DNA of 64,000 nucleotides from Rhodospirillales bacterium (GCA_020638285.1 JACKIV010000002.1:186001-250000); one strand, 5' to 3'. Counted from the first letter of the stretch, positions 1-9,371 are shown. Numbers and translations: made by a program. Notes: generated by a model not told the origin, from the letters alone.

Positions 1-66
1 AACATGGACAAGTTCCTCTTCCGGACCCAGAGACTGCTGAACATAAAGCATTTCTATGAAGTCATC

Positions 67-1152
67 CTATGACACGTCTCCGAATGATATCCCCAAAGTG
101 CGGGCCGTGTGAACCAGAGAACTGTTAACATCCACAGCCTGATAGGATTTGATCGCATCCTCAATCGGCACGTCCACAACCTCGCGGTTGCGCCAGACGG
201 CCAGACGGTCGAATTTTCCTGCCGCAATCAGTTCAACGGCCTTTGCGCCAAAGGCGCTGGCGATCAGGCGGTCGCTATAGGTTGGCGCTCCGCCGCGCTG
301 GACATGGCCCAGAACGGTTACGCGGGTCTCCGATCCTGTCGCTGCAGTGATCTGGGCGCACAGATAGGCGCCGATTCCGCCATAGCGTTTTTCTCCGCCG
401 GAATGTTCAATCTGAAGGCATTCGCCCGTAGGTTTCTTGACGGCTTCGGAGACGACGACGAGGGCAAAATTCCGGCCTGTGTCTTTGACGGCCTTGATCT
501 TCTTTGCAACACCTTCAATGCTGTAAGGAATTTCCGGGATCAGGATGACGTCTGCGCCACCCGCAATTCCCGTGGCCAGCGCAATATGACCGGCATCGCG
601 CCCCATAACCTCTAAAATCATCACACGGTCGTGACTGGCCGCCGTGGGCTGGAGGCGGTCGAGCGCCTCGGTCGCAACGGTCACGGCGGTATCAAATCCG
701 ATAGAGCTTTCCGTCATGCCCAGATCGTTGTCGATGGTTTTGGGAATACCAACGAGGTTGATCCCGCCCTGCTGGGCCAGACGCCGCAAAATCGCGAAGC
801 TGCCGTCTCCGCCGATCCCGACGAGGGCATGCAGGCCGAGTTTGTGATAGGCGTCGATCAATTCCTGCGAGCGGTCTTTCGTGGTCCCGTCCGGCATGGG
901 ATAGGCAAAGGGATAGCCCTTGTTGGTTGTGCCAAGAAGCGTCCCGCCCCGACGCAGAATGGTCCCGTCCAGATCGTCGGCGCGCAAAATACGGATATGT
1001 GGCGGGTCTTCGAACAGACCGGCGGTGCTGTGAAGAATTCCCACCGTTTCCCAGCCCTTGTTGTCGGCGGCAAGAACCACGGCCCGAATGGCGGCGTTCA
1101 GCCCCGCGCAGTCGCCACCACTTGTCAGAATTCCTATGCGCTTCTTGCTCAT
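67..1152 (-). CDS. pfkA: 6-phosphofructokinase
   Basis: Phosphorylates fructose-6-phosphate to fructose-1,6-bisphosphate in glycolysis. The 361-residue protein opens with KKRIGILTSGGDCAGLNAA, the nucleotide-binding start of the family. GGDGS at residues 114-118 has glycine at the position that usually marks ATP-dependent enzymes. PKTIDND (137-143) carries the catalytic aspartates but has lysine where E. coli PfkA has glycine, a lysine typical of PPi-dependent and mixed-clade enzymes. An in-frame ATG lies 48 nt upstream, but the family start fits the ATG at 1152. sppA follows upstream on the same strand. The family is certain; the phosphate donor is inferred as ATP. Confidence 0.93.
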   Translation of the reverse strand: MSKKRIGILTSGGDCAGLNAAIRAVVLAADNKGWETVGILHSTAGLFEDPPHIRILRADDLDGTILRRGGTLLGTTNKGYPFAYPMPDGTTKDRSQELIDAYHKLGLHALVGIGGDGSFAILRRLAQQGGINLVGIPKTIDNDLGMTESSIGFDTAVTVATEALDRLQPTAASHDRVMILEVMGRDAGHIALATGIAGGADVILIPEIPYSIEGVAKKIKAVKDTGRNFALVVVSEAVKKPTGECLQIEHSGGEKRYGGIGAYLCAQITAATGSETRVTVLGHVQRGGAPTYSDRLIASAFGAKAVELIAAGKFDRLAVWRNREVVDVPIEDAIKSYQAVDVNSSLVHTARTLGISFGDVS

Positions 1153-1311
1153 TTTTATAACCCCGTTGGATGAATTTTTAGTTACTTCGGCATGTCTCAA
1201 TATTTACCATTTTTCTTTCGCAGCGAGACGCACAGTTTTATCGGTTTCGTTCTGTTCTGTCTATCGGGTTTCCAGGGGATTTTTTGTCGCACCTCGCCGG
1301 GAAGAGATTCT

Positions 1312-3216
1312 TCAGCGAGGCGGTGTCAGAAAGGGGGCGAGGGTGTACATATCGGGGTGTGTTTCCCGTGCCTGCGCGCCTGTAAAATTTTGCAAGGCAG
1401 ATTGAAACGAAGCCATCGCGCCAATGGCCGCGCCCTGATCTTCAATGGCCTTGATAATGCGTTCCAGAGGCGTGAGCGGTCTAGGCAAAACCTCAATACT
1501 CAGATCTCTTCGGTCTCCAAGACCAATCTGGCGCGCCGTGTAGTCCAGTGCAGCATCAATTCCGCCCAGTGAATCCACGAGGCCGACTTTCTTCGCCTGA
1601 GCACCTGTCCAGACCCGGCCTCCGGCGATTTTCTCCACTTGATCTACTGGCATCTTTCGTCCTTGCGCCACCCGGTCCACAAAGGCTGTATAAATTTCAT
1701 CAAGCATGGCGTTCATCCGCTCTGCACCTGACGGAGAAAAAGGAGCGTTGAATGTCCAGAAACCGGCATTTTGTCCCCATCGGACCGAATCCCACGTTAC
1801 TCCGATTTTTCCCCATAATCCAGAAAGGTCGAATTTTCCGCCAACGACTCCGATTGACCCGGTCAGGGTGGCTGGCAGGGCGAAGATGGCGTCCGCGGGC
1901 GCAGCGATCCAGTACCCACCGGAAGCCGCCATATCACCCATGGAGACGATAACTTTTTTGTTTTTCTCTCGGGCACGTACAATGGCCCGGCGGATGGTCT
2001 CGGAAGCTGTCGGGGAGCCGCCGGGGCTGTTGATTCTCAGGACGATGGCCGGAATGGCAGGATCATTGGCTGCGTCTGTTATCGCCTGAGCGATGTCCTG
2101 TGCGCTGGCGGGCTGTTCTCCCATCAAAAGCGGAGATTTGTCAGAATCCGAATCTCCCTCTACGATGGCGCCGACGACATAGACAAGGGCAACGGGAACG
2201 CCATTCGCGGGAGGGGACTTCCCGGGAAAGGGGGCGGCGTAGTAGGCTTCAAGACTGACAAAGGGGATGTCGTCCTCGGACTGATTGCCGATTCGGGCGT
2301 TGATCTGCGCCGTCAGCACATCTTCGTAATCCACCCGGTCGAGCAGCTTTCCGTCCAGAGCCTCTTTGCCCAGCAAAAGACCTCGGTCGATCAAGGCACG
2401 CAGAGCCACGGGCGTGATTTTTCTGTCTGCCGCGATGTCCGAAAGCATCTGTTCTCCCAGATTTCCGATCATCCGAGTCAACATAACCCGGTTTTCAGGG
2501 GTCATTTCGGCGTGGGTCAGATTTTCAAAGGCGGTTTTATATTCCTTACGCTGGAAGAATTCCGCCTGTACGCCGACCTTGTCGAGAAGGCCCTTCAGGT
2601 ACGGGGACTCAATCCCGATTCCTGCAATGGACAGGGTGCCCAGAGGCTGCATCCAGATTTGCTCAAAGGCCGAGGCCAGATAATAGGTGCCCAAGCCCCT
2701 GCCGGGATCGCCATATTCCGTGGCATGGATATAGGCGAACTTTCCGGTCGAGCGGAATCGTTTCAGGGCAGCCCGCAGCTCTTGAATGTGGGCAAGGCCG
2801 ACATTCCCGTTCTTCAAATGGGCGACGATTCCTTTGACGCGCGGGTCTGTCTCGGCCCGGTCCAGCGCCTCAATGACCCGAAGAATTGAAAGGTGACGAA
2901 AGGCGAAAGGATCAGAAAAAGTCGATTCCATTTCCTTTTCAGGAATATCGCCGTCGATATCAAGATGCAGGACGATGGTATCGGGTAGAGGTGGTGTAAC
3001 GGTTCCGGCCATCCGGAACGCTGAAAAACCGCCGAGAAGAGACAGGGTCAGGACCAATGCTCCCAAGGTGGTGCACGTCCGGCGCAGGGCGCGCCAAAGC
3101 CCTCCGAGGATACGTCGCCACAGCGGAACAGGCCGAATTCCTTGCGAGGCGGGCAAGGAAGGACGGGGCGTGTAGACGAGGGGCTTGTTTCTCAGGCTGT
3201 CATTTGGTCCTGGCAT
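1312..3216 (-). CDS. sppA: Signal peptide peptidase SppA, long (67K) type
   Basis: Inner-membrane serine protease that degrades cleaved signal peptides. The protein has 634 residues, the length of the duplicated E. coli-type SppA. A basic N-terminus (residues 34-47) is followed by one membrane anchor (about 49-66). The likely catalytic lysine is K227 in the motif RKEYKTA of the N-terminal half, and the nucleophile is S432 in GDMAASGGYW of the C-terminal half, so both parts of the split Lys/Ser dyad are present. NSPGG (398-402) is the conserved ClpP-like fold motif. It lies between pfkA and a divergent hypothetical gene; the ATG at 3216 is the natural start. Confidence 0.93.
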   Translation of the reverse strand: MPGPNDSLRNKPLVYTPRPSLPASQGIRPVPLWRRILGGLWRALRRTCTTLGALVLTLSLLGGFSAFRMAGTVTPPLPDTIVLHLDIDGDIPEKEMESTFSDPFAFRHLSILRVIEALDRAETDPRVKGIVAHLKNGNVGLAHIQELRAALKRFRSTGKFAYIHATEYGDPGRGLGTYYLASAFEQIWMQPLGTLSIAGIGIESPYLKGLLDKVGVQAEFFQRKEYKTAFENLTHAEMTPENRVMLTRMIGNLGEQMLSDIAADRKITPVALRALIDRGLLLGKEALDGKLLDRVDYEDVLTAQINARIGNQSEDDIPFVSLEAYYAAPFPGKSPPANGVPVALVYVVGAIVEGDSDSDKSPLLMGEQPASAQDIAQAITDAANDPAIPAIVLRINSPGGSPTASETIRRAIVRAREKNKKVIVSMGDMAASGGYWIAAPADAIFALPATLTGSIGVVGGKFDLSGLWGKIGVTWDSVRWGQNAGFWTFNAPFSPSGAERMNAMLDEIYTAFVDRVAQGRKMPVDQVEKIAGGRVWTGAQAKKVGLVDSLGGIDAALDYTARQIGLGDRRDLSIEVLPRPLTPLERIIKAIEDQGAAIGAMASFQSALQNFTGAQARETHPDMYTLAPFLTPPR

Positions 3217-3404
3217 GGCGTGTTGGCATCGCTGATTTTCTCAAACGGGCACCGCGCCCGCATGAACCATACAGGGGAGCCACAGAAATCACAAGACGGG
3301 GTTTTGCAGGAGGAAGATGCTCGGTGCTTTTCTTTTTGGAAGAAAGGTTTTACAATCCGGTAAATTTTTTAATGGTACGCCCCGGACACAAAAAGGCAGA
3401 TTTC

Positions 3405-3959
3405 ATGGTTGCTTTTATTGAAACCCTTCACTTCAACAAGGCGGATTTTATCTCTGCGCCGCTTGAGGAACTCGACAAGATCTCGGGACGGATGCGTCCG
3501 ATGAACGAGGTGAAGATGGACGCCGAAGATGCGCGTTTGAAGATAACCGCAGACGGCCCTCATGCTCTGCATGTGAGCCTGGTTTGTTCTGAAGATGGAA
3601 CATTCCGCGTTTCTCTTTCTCTCTACTCGGCTGCTTATGAGATTGTTACCCGAGTCGAATTTCCTTTGAGCGAAATTGTCGCGGCTTATGACGCCAGGGT
3701 CAAGGGGGGCGATACATCCACGCCCGACGTTCCGGCTATGGAACTGGCTCGGATTGATGTGGAAGCTATATTACGTAAAACATTGTCCGGGTGGATTAAG
3801 GGGCAGGCGGATTCCCTTTTTCAACCCCTGTCCAGAGGTCTGGTGCGGGCTGTCTTTGATCTGCGCGCGGCGCGGGATACGGTCAGGAAAATCGACCTTA
3901 AAAAAGTGGCAGCGGGCGGGGCTCATCGTACTTATGACGATCATCGCCGCTCTACATGA
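3405..3959 (+). CDS. Conserved hypothetical protein
   Basis: I do not recognise the family. The predicted product has 184 residues, starts MVAFIETLHFNKADF, and looks soluble: no signal peptide or membrane segment. It has mixed beta-rich composition in the first 120 residues (LHVSLVCSEDGTFRVSLSLY) and an amphipathic helical C-terminus ending in basic residues. An in-frame ATG at 3372 would add 11 residues; I chose 3405 because AAGGCAG sits just upstream. It is transcribed away from sppA and ends 6 nt before the convergent LolC-type gene. Codon use matches the neighbours, so it is probably a real gene. Confidence 0.6.
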   Translation: MVAFIETLHFNKADFISAPLEELDKISGRMRPMNEVKMDAEDARLKITADGPHALHVSLVCSEDGTFRVSLSLYSAAYEIVTRVEFPLSEIVAAYDARVKGGDTSTPDVPAMELARIDVEAILRKTLSGWIKGQADSLFQPLSRGLVRAVFDLRAARDTVRKIDLKKVAAGGAHRTYDDHRRST

Positions 3960-3965
3960 TTGGCC

Positions 3966-5207
3966 TTATTCGTACCGCAGAGCTTCGACGGGATCAAGCC
4001 TTGCCGCGCGCCAGGCGGGGTAAAGTGTTGCCAGAATTGATAAAATGACGGACATCATGACAATCAGGATAACCTCGTGCCATTCGACCTGAGCGGGGAG
4101 ACGTGAGAAAAAATAAATTTCGGCAGGAAAGAGAGTCGTCCCGCTTAGGGACTGGATGGCTTGACGGATTGATTCAATATTGAGCGCGAAGGTAATGCCG
4201 CATGCCGCTCCGACGAAGGTTCCTGCAAGTCCGATGCTTGCTCCGGTCAGAATGAAAATTTTCAGCAAAGTCCGGCGCGTGGCGCCAATGGTGCGCATGA
4301 TGGCGATGTCACGGGATTTGTCTTTGACCAGCATAATCATCGACGAAATAATATTGAACGCGGCAACCAGAATAATCAGCGTCAGAATCAGGAACATCAC
4401 GTTGCTTTCAACTTCCAGTGCGCCCAGAAAAGTGCTGTTGGAATCCCGCCAGTCATAAACTCCCGCGTGTCCGTCCAGTGCCAGTTCCATCGCTGTCTTG
4501 ACCGGATCAATGGCGGCAGGGTCGCGGGTCATGACCTCGATGGCTGTTACCGACTCGGGAAGCTGGAAAAAAGCCTGGGCCTGTTCCAGAGACATAAACA
4601 CGAACCCATTATTGTACTCGTACATCCCCACATCAAAAATTATGCCGACCACGAAGCGCTGGGTTCGGGGCATGCTCCCGAACGGGGTCGCGCGAACCTT
4701 GGGGGACATCAGGACAAGAGAGTCCCCCACCCCGATCCGCAGGCGATCTGCGAGCGCGGTTCCGATGGCGATCTGCCCTGCACGAAAATTCTCGATATTT
4801 CCTTCCTGAATGGCATTCGCCAGAATGGGGCGCTGCATGAAGTTGTTCGCACTCAGGCCCCGGACGGCAACGCCCGAGGCGGACCCGCCAACAGTCACAA
4901 GAGCCTGACTTTCGATCATCGGTGTGACTGCAACCACACCGGGAACATTCTGAATGCGGGCGGCCAGATCGGGATAATCGTCCAGCGCCGCGCCCGTGCG
5001 ATAGACGCTCAAGTGCCCGTTGATCCCGAGCATCCGGTCGATCAGTTCTGCCCGAAATCCGTTCATGACGGACATGACGATAATCAGGGTCGCAACGCCC
5101 AGAAGAATTCCCAGAAACGAAAATCCGGCAATCACCGAGACAAAGCCTTCCGCCTTGCGTGCGCGCAAGTACCGCCAGGCCATCATTTTTTCAAACGACG
5201 TGAACAT
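3966..5207 (-). CDS. lolC: Lipoprotein-releasing system permease, LolC/LolE family
   Basis: Inner-membrane subunit of the Lol ABC transporter that extracts outer-membrane lipoproteins and hands them to LolA. The 413-residue protein starts with the family signature FEKMMAWRYLRARK, then a first membrane helix (about 22-48, ending VMSVMNGFRAEL), a large periplasmic domain (about 50-265), and three C-terminal helices with the FtsX/MacB-like sequence KDKSRDIAIMRTIGATRR between them. It ends PAWRAARLDPVEALRYE, also typical. The partner ATPase LolD is not adjacent in this window, which is unusual because lolC and lolD are commonly together. Whether it is LolC, LolE or a merged LolF-type subunit cannot be decided here. 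Confidence 0.9.
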   Translation of the reverse strand: MFTSFEKMMAWRYLRARKAEGFVSVIAGFSFLGILLGVATLIIVMSVMNGFRAELIDRMLGINGHLSVYRTGAALDDYPDLAARIQNVPGVVAVTPMIESQALVTVGGSASGVAVRGLSANNFMQRPILANAIQEGNIENFRAGQIAIGTALADRLRIGVGDSLVLMSPKVRATPFGSMPRTQRFVVGIIFDVGMYEYNNGFVFMSLEQAQAFFQLPESVTAIEVMTRDPAAIDPVKTAMELALDGHAGVYDWRDSNSTFLGALEVESNVMFLILTLIILVAAFNIISSMIMLVKDKSRDIAIMRTIGATRRTLLKIFILTGASIGLAGTFVGAACGITFALNIESIRQAIQSLSGTTLFPAEIYFFSRLPAQVEWHEVILIVMMSVILSILATLYPAWRAARLDPVEALRYE

Positions 5208-5299
5208 GGCCTCTATATAGACTGAAAATCCATCTCGCGGTACGATTTTCTTTGTGGTGGCCCCGGCGATTTTTTTGAGTGTCCGGGCAAAGAATCCCG

Positions 5300-5328
5300 T
5301 TGACAGAGGCTCAGGAGTTTCCTATCAC
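5300..5328 (+). promoter_or_regulatory. Probable sigma-70 promoter of tuf
   Basis: A consensus -35 hexamer TTGACA (5300-5305) is followed after 17 bp by TATCAC (5323-5328), a 4/6 match to the -10 hexamer. It lies 84 nt upstream of the tuf start and points the right way. Confidence 0.5.
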
Positions 5329-5331
5329 GGA

Positions 5332-5360
5332 GGCGGACTGCAAGCCGTCGGCCTTTTTTT
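5332..5360 (+). terminator. Terminator-like hairpin in the tuf leader
   Basis: GGCGGAC (5332-5338) can pair with GTCGGCC (5347-5353) with one mismatch, and seven T residues follow directly. It sits between the predicted tuf promoter and the coding start, so it could attenuate tuf or protect it from upstream transcription. This is structure read by eye only. Confidence 0.35.
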
Positions 5361-5411
5361 GGGGTTGTGGCTTTTTATAGAAAACCAGACTGTCAAGGAA
5401 GAGCGCACGCC

Positions 5412-6602
5412 ATGTCTAAGGAGAAATTTGAGCGGAACAAGCCGCATGTGAATGTTGGAACGATTGGTCACGTGGACCACGGGAAGACGACGTTGACGGC
5501 GGCGATTACGCACACTTTGGCGAAGGCTGGTGGTGCGACGGCGATGGACTACGCGCAGATTGACAAGTCTCCTGAGGAGAAGGCGCGAGGGATCACGATT
5601 GCGACGACGCACGTGGAGTACCAGACGGCGAATCGGCACTATGCGCACGTGGACTGCCCTGGTCACGCGGACTATGTGAAGAACATGATTACGGGCGCGG
5701 CGCAGATGGACGGTGCGATTTTGGTGGTGTCCGCGGCGGACGGCCCGATGCCCCAGACGCGGGAGCATATTTTGCTGGCGCGTCAGGTGGGTGTTCCTGC
5801 GATTGTTGTGTTCATGAACAAGGTGGACATGGTTGACGATCCGGAGCTTTTGGATCTGGTGGAGATGGAAGTTCGTGAGTTGCTGAGCAAGTACGAATTT
5901 CCTGGCGACGACATTCCGATTATCAAGGGATCTGCGCTGGCGGCTCTGGAGGGGAGGAATCCCGAGATCGGGGAGCAGAAGGTTCTGGAGCTGATGGCTG
6001 CGGTGGATTCGTACATTCCGACGCCTGCGCGTCCGAAGGACAAGCCGTTTTTGATGCCTGTGGAAGACGTGTTTTCGATTTCGGGCCGTGGGACGGTTGT
6101 GACGGGTCGTGTGGAGCAGGGCGTTGTCAAGGTCGGCGAGGAAATCGAGATTGTGGGTCTGAAGGCGACGCAAAAGACGGTCGTGACGGGCGTTGAGATG
6201 TTCCGCAAGCTGCTGGATCAGGGCGAGGCCGGGGACAATATCGGGGCGTTGCTGCGCGGGACGAAGCGCGAGGAAGTGGAGCGCGGTCAGGTTTTGTGCG
6301 CGCCGGGCTCGATCAAGCCGCACACGAAGTTTCAGGCGGAGGCCTATATTCTGTCGAAGGAAGAAGGCGGTCGCCACACGCCGTTTTTCGCGAATTATCG
6401 TCCGCAGTTTTACTTCCGGACGACGGACGTGACAGGCGAGGTGACGCTGGCCGAGGGCACCGAGATGGTCATGCCTGGCGACAATGTGCGGTTTGATGTG
6501 AAGCTGATCGCGCCCATCGCCATGAACGAAGGTCTGCGCTTTGCCATCCGCGAAGGCGGCAGAACCGTCGGCGCAGGCGTCGTCGCTAAAATTATTGAAT
6601 AA
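5412..6602 (+). CDS. tuf: Translation elongation factor Tu
   Basis: GTPase that delivers aminoacyl-tRNA to the ribosome. The 396-residue protein is full length. [10 protein letters not shown] (G1), GITI in switch I, DCPGHADY (G3) and NKVD (G4) are all present, followed by domains 2 and 3, ending [10 protein letters not shown]. The start [20 protein letters not shown] is the standard family start, so upstream in-frame codons are ignored. The gene stands alone with its own promoter and terminator, outside any str or secE-nusG context. Codon use is peculiar: most of the gene uses ACG, GCG, GTG, GAG, AAG and ATT almost exclusively, whereas the last 60 or so codons use GCC, ATC and GTC like the neighbours. 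Confidence 0.98.
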   Translation: MSKEKFERNKPHVNVGTIGHVDHGKTTLTAAITHTLAKAGGATAMDYAQIDKSPEEKARGITIATTHVEYQTANRHYAHVDCPGHADYVKNMITGAAQMDGAILVVSAADGPMPQTREHILLARQVGVPAIVVFMNKVDMVDDPELLDLVEMEVRELLSKYEFPGDDIPIIKGSALAALEGRNPEIGEQKVLELMAAVDSYIPTPARPKDKPFLMPVEDVFSISGRGTVVTGRVEQGVVKVGEEIEIVGLKATQKTVVTGVEMFRKLLDQGEAGDNIGALLRGTKREEVERGQVLCAPGSIKPHTKFQAEAYILSKEEGGRHTPFFANYRPQFYFRTTDVTGEVTLAEGTEMVMPGDNVRFDVKLIAPIAMNEGLRFAIREGGRTVGAGVVAKIIE

Positions 6603-6636
6603 AAAGAGGGGGCAGAGTTGCCCGGAACTCTTGATG

Positions 6637-6680
6637 CGCCGCTTTTCCTGTCACGGGAAAGGCGGCGTTTTTGTTTTGCC
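6637..6680 (+). terminator. Rho-independent terminator after tuf
   Basis: CGCCGCTTTTCC (6637-6648) pairs with GGAAAGGCGGCG (6656-6667), with one G-U wobble, and is followed by a T-rich run. It begins 34 nt after the tuf stop codon. Confidence 0.85.
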
Positions 6681-6775
6681 ATCTGTTCTGAATGTGGCCC
6701 CCTTGCTTTTTGTAGAAAGGGGGTATAAAAGGACCTCTCGTTTAACCTGTGCGTTTGAAAAAGACCTGTGATTTT

Positions 6776-6994
6776 ATGGCAAAAGAAGACCTTCTTGAAT
6801 TCAAAGGCGTTGTAACCGAGGTTCTCCCGAATGCGATGTTTCGGGTCAAGCTTGAGAACGACCATGTTGTTCTGGCGCACAGCGCCGGAAAGATGCGTAA
6901 AAACCGCATTCGTGTTCTCGAAGGTGATACCGTTGTCGTCGAAATGACTCCTTACGATCTCACCAAAGGTCGGATCATTTTCCGCGAAAAATAA
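6776..6994 (+). CDS. infA: Translation initiation factor IF-1
   Basis: Binds the ribosomal A site during initiation. The 72-residue product is the exact family length and reads [19 protein letters not shown] at the start, with the S1-like OB-fold core and [14 protein letters not shown] in the middle. It is followed 25 nt later by maf and then rng; infA-maf-rng is a common alphaproteobacterial order and probably an operon. The ATG at 6776 gives the standard start. Confidence 0.97.
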   Translation: MAKEDLLEFKGVVTEVLPNAMFRVKLENDHVVLAHSAGKMRKNRIRVLEGDTVVVEMTPYDLTKGRIIFREK

Positions 6995-7019
6995 AAAAGC
7001 AGGGAGTTGAGCCCTTTTC

Positions 7020-7643
7020 ATGACGGTTTCATCCCTGCCCGTGTCCGGGCGCCCTCTTTTTATTCTTGCCTCTGCTTCGCCGCGTCGGGCGGCTCTTCTG
7101 GCTTCGATCGGCGTTGTGCCGGACCGGATTGTGCCTGCCGATATTGACGAAACGCCCGGAAAAGCCGAGCTACCCCGGCCTTATGCTGTCCGCATGGCTA
7201 CTGAAAAAGCTCAAAAAGTTGCCGCGCAAAACCCCAACTGCCTTGTTCTGTCCGCCGATACGGTGGTGGGATGTGGACGGCGAATTCTGCCCAAGGCCGA
7301 AACTCCGGATCAGGCCCGCGCCTGCCTTGCCCTGATCTCTGGTCGGCGCCATCGGGTGCTTACGGCGATGACTCTGATGGCGCCGGATGGAAGAATATCA
7401 AAGGCCTTGTCACAGACGACGGTCACGTTCAAGCGCCTCAGCCCCCGCGAGATCGACGCTTACATCCAGTCCGGAGAATGGTCTGGAAGAGCCGGAGGAT
7501 ATGGCATTCAAGGTCGTGCCGGGGCTCTTGTGAAAACCCTGCACGGATCGTATACCGGAGTGGTGGGTCTTGACCTTTATGGTGCGATGGGCCTTTTGAA
7601 CGCAGCCGGGTACGCGGGGATCGATTTTGGACATTCTGGTTGA
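7020..7643 (+). CDS. maf: Maf family nucleoside triphosphate pyrophosphatase
   Basis: House-cleaning enzyme that hydrolyses non-canonical or methylated nucleoside triphosphates to monophosphates. The 207-residue protein has the family N-terminal signature LASASPRRAALLASIG (about 16-31), the conserved DIDETP (42-47) and SADTVV (80-85), and GRAGGYGIQG near residue 159. It overlaps the 5' end of rng by 17 nt, so the two genes are translationally linked. The sequence does not settle which substrate subfamily (dTTP/UTP or m7GTP) it belongs to. Confidence 0.93.
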   Translation: MTVSSLPVSGRPLFILASASPRRAALLASIGVVPDRIVPADIDETPGKAELPRPYAVRMATEKAQKVAAQNPNCLVLSADTVVGCGRRILPKAETPDQARACLALISGRRHRVLTAMTLMAPDGRISKALSQTTVTFKRLSPREIDAYIQSGEWSGRAGGYGIQGRAGALVKTLHGSYTGVVGLDLYGAMGLLNAAGYAGIDFGHSG

Positions 7644-8883
7644 AGATCAGGGCGGAACACTCTGGGTTGCTGCGCTGGAGAAGGGGCGGCTTGAGGGAAT
7701 TGAGATTGATCCGCTGTCCGAGCGGGTGCGATGGGGGTCTGTCTATCGGGCGCGCGTGAGCCGGATTGATGCGGCGCTTGATGCTGCTTTTCTTGATCTG
7801 GATGGCGAAAACGATGCTATCCTTTACGCTGCCGACGTGCGAATCGAGGGGCGCCCTGCCAAGGGAGGGAAAGGACGCACGAAAGAACCCGGTGGACATA
7901 AGGCCATTGGAAAATTGCTTCAACCCGGTCAGATGATCGCCGTTCAGGCCAAGACGGGATATTTGCCGCGTGGCGCCCTGGCGGATCAGGAGGATATTCC
8001 CTCCGAGCAGAAAATCACGCGTGTGAGCATGGATGTTACCTTGGCGGGACGATATCTCATCTATGCGCCGATGGAGCAGGATAACAGGATTTCCAGCCGT
8101 ATCCGGGATAAAAAAGCCCGGGCGCAACTTCAGGATATGCTGCATGCGCTTGAGGACGTGCACGGATGCATTCTGCGAGCGTCCGCTTTAAGTCTTCAAA
8201 CAGATGTTCTGCGGCGCGAGGCGCGGATTCTGCGCGCAACATGGGAGCAGCTTCACAAACATCTGGAAGGCGATACGCCCCAGCTTGTCATGCGTGGGCC
8301 GGATGCTTTTCATCGTCTTTTGTCCGATCACGCTGCGGACAAGATTGGCGAGATTTCTGTTCATGGCGATGACGTGCTGGAGCATGCGCTGGACTGGTGC
8401 GAGGTTTACGCGCCGGATCTGGTCACGCGAGTTGAGCCGATTGAGACGCTCGGTTCGTCGGATGATCTGGCTCTATTTGTCACGCGGGATGTACTGGATC
8501 AGGTGGAGACACTGCTGCGGCCTTATATTTTGCTACCGGGGGGCGGGAGCGTCATTCTTCAGGAGACGGCAGCGTTGACAGCAGTGGACGTGAATGCCGC
8601 CTCTGATCGCGGGTCGAAACTGGGCGTCAATCTGGAAGCTGCGGCGGAAATTGCGCGGCAAATTCGCCTGCGGAATATCGGCGGAATTATCATCATCGAT
8701 TTTCTGAAGAGCAAAACCGGAGCAGACAAAGCCGCTCTTGAAAAAGCGTTGATTCATGCGTTTGACTCGGATCCCTGTACTGTACAGGTTCACGGGCTGA
8801 CCGCGTTGGGGCTTCTGGAAATCACCCGTGCGCGCCGGACGCCACCTTTGCGGGAACGGCTGGAGGCCATTTTCGATTCATAA
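7627..8883 (+). CDS. rng: Ribonuclease E/G family endoribonuclease
   Basis: Cleaves single-stranded A/U-rich RNA; RNase G matures the 16S rRNA 5' end. The 418-residue product matches the RNase E/G catalytic core without the long degradosome scaffold of RNase E. It has an S1-like N-terminal region (GSVYRARVSRIDAALDAAFLD), the 5' sensor region, and the DNase I-like active site with ALTAVDVNAAS and IIIIDFLK, whose aspartates bind the catalytic Mg. The only suitable start is TTG at 7627, inside the end of maf. The C-terminus ends TRARRTPPLRERLEAIF, so there is little after the core. Confidence 0.92.
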   Translation: MDILVEDQGGTLWVAALEKGRLEGIEIDPLSERVRWGSVYRARVSRIDAALDAAFLDLDGENDAILYAADVRIEGRPAKGGKGRTKEPGGHKAIGKLLQPGQMIAVQAKTGYLPRGALADQEDIPSEQKITRVSMDVTLAGRYLIYAPMEQDNRISSRIRDKKARAQLQDMLHALEDVHGCILRASALSLQTDVLRREARILRATWEQLHKHLEGDTPQLVMRGPDAFHRLLSDHAADKIGEISVHGDDVLEHALDWCEVYAPDLVTRVEPIETLGSSDDLALFVTRDVLDQVETLLRPYILLPGGGSVILQETAALTAVDVNAASDRGSKLGVNLEAAAEIARQIRLRNIGGIIIIDFLKSKTGADKAALEKALIHAFDSDPCTVQVHGLTALGLLEITRARRTPPLRERLEAIFDS

Positions 8884-8888
8884 GGGCG

Positions 8889-9371
8889 TTATCGGTATTT
8901 GGCTTCATTTTCTAAATTTGCTGCGATCTGGGCTTCCCATCGGTCGCCGTTATCCAGAAGTCTCTGTTTGTCGTAAAACAGCTCCTCCCGCGTCTGGGTG
9001 GCGAATTCGAAATTCGGCCCTTCCACGATGGCATCGACCGGGCAGGCTTCGGCACACAGGCCGCAGTAAATACACTTCGTCATATCAATGTCATAGCGCG
9101 TGGTGCGGCGAGACCCGTCGTCTCGTGGTTCGGCCTCGATCGTGATGGCCTGCGCCGGGCAGACGGCCTCACATAACTTGCATGCGATACAGCGCTCCTC
9201 GCCATTGGGATAGCGGCGCAGGGCATGCTCCCCGCGAAAACGCGGCGAGAGCGGCCCCTTTTCGTTGGGGTAATTGATCGTCACCCGCGGCACGAAAAAC
9301 GCATATTTCAGGGTCAGAATCAGACCCTTGAAAATTTCAGACAGCAGGAACGGGCGAAGCAAACGAGTCAT
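8889..9371 (-). CDS. nuoI: NADH-quinone oxidoreductase subunit I (orphan)
   Basis: Complex I subunit carrying the two [4Fe-4S] clusters N6a and N6b that pass electrons towards quinone. In the 160-residue protein both motifs are intact: C61, C64, C67, C71 and C100, C103, C106, C110. The N-terminal helix segment ([17 protein letters not shown]) is typical. I start at the ATG at 9371; the track of in-frame codons reaches 9398. The oddity is location: nuoI normally sits between nuoH and nuoJ, but here it is alone between rng (convergent) and a thiolase (divergent), with no other nuo gene in the window. Confidence 0.93.
   Translation of the reverse strand: MTRLLRPFLLSEIFKGLILTLKYAFFVPRVTINYPNEKGPLSPRFRGEHALRRYPNGEERCIACKLCEAVCPAQAITIEAEPRDDGSRRTTRYDIDMTKCIYCGLCAEACPVDAIVEGPNFEFATQTREELFYDKQRLLDNGDRWEAQIAANLENEAKYR

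Noticed and set aside
1..72. Possible 3' end of a gene entering from the left (frames ending in stops at 59 or 72)
   Set aside because: Too short to choose a frame or assign a product.
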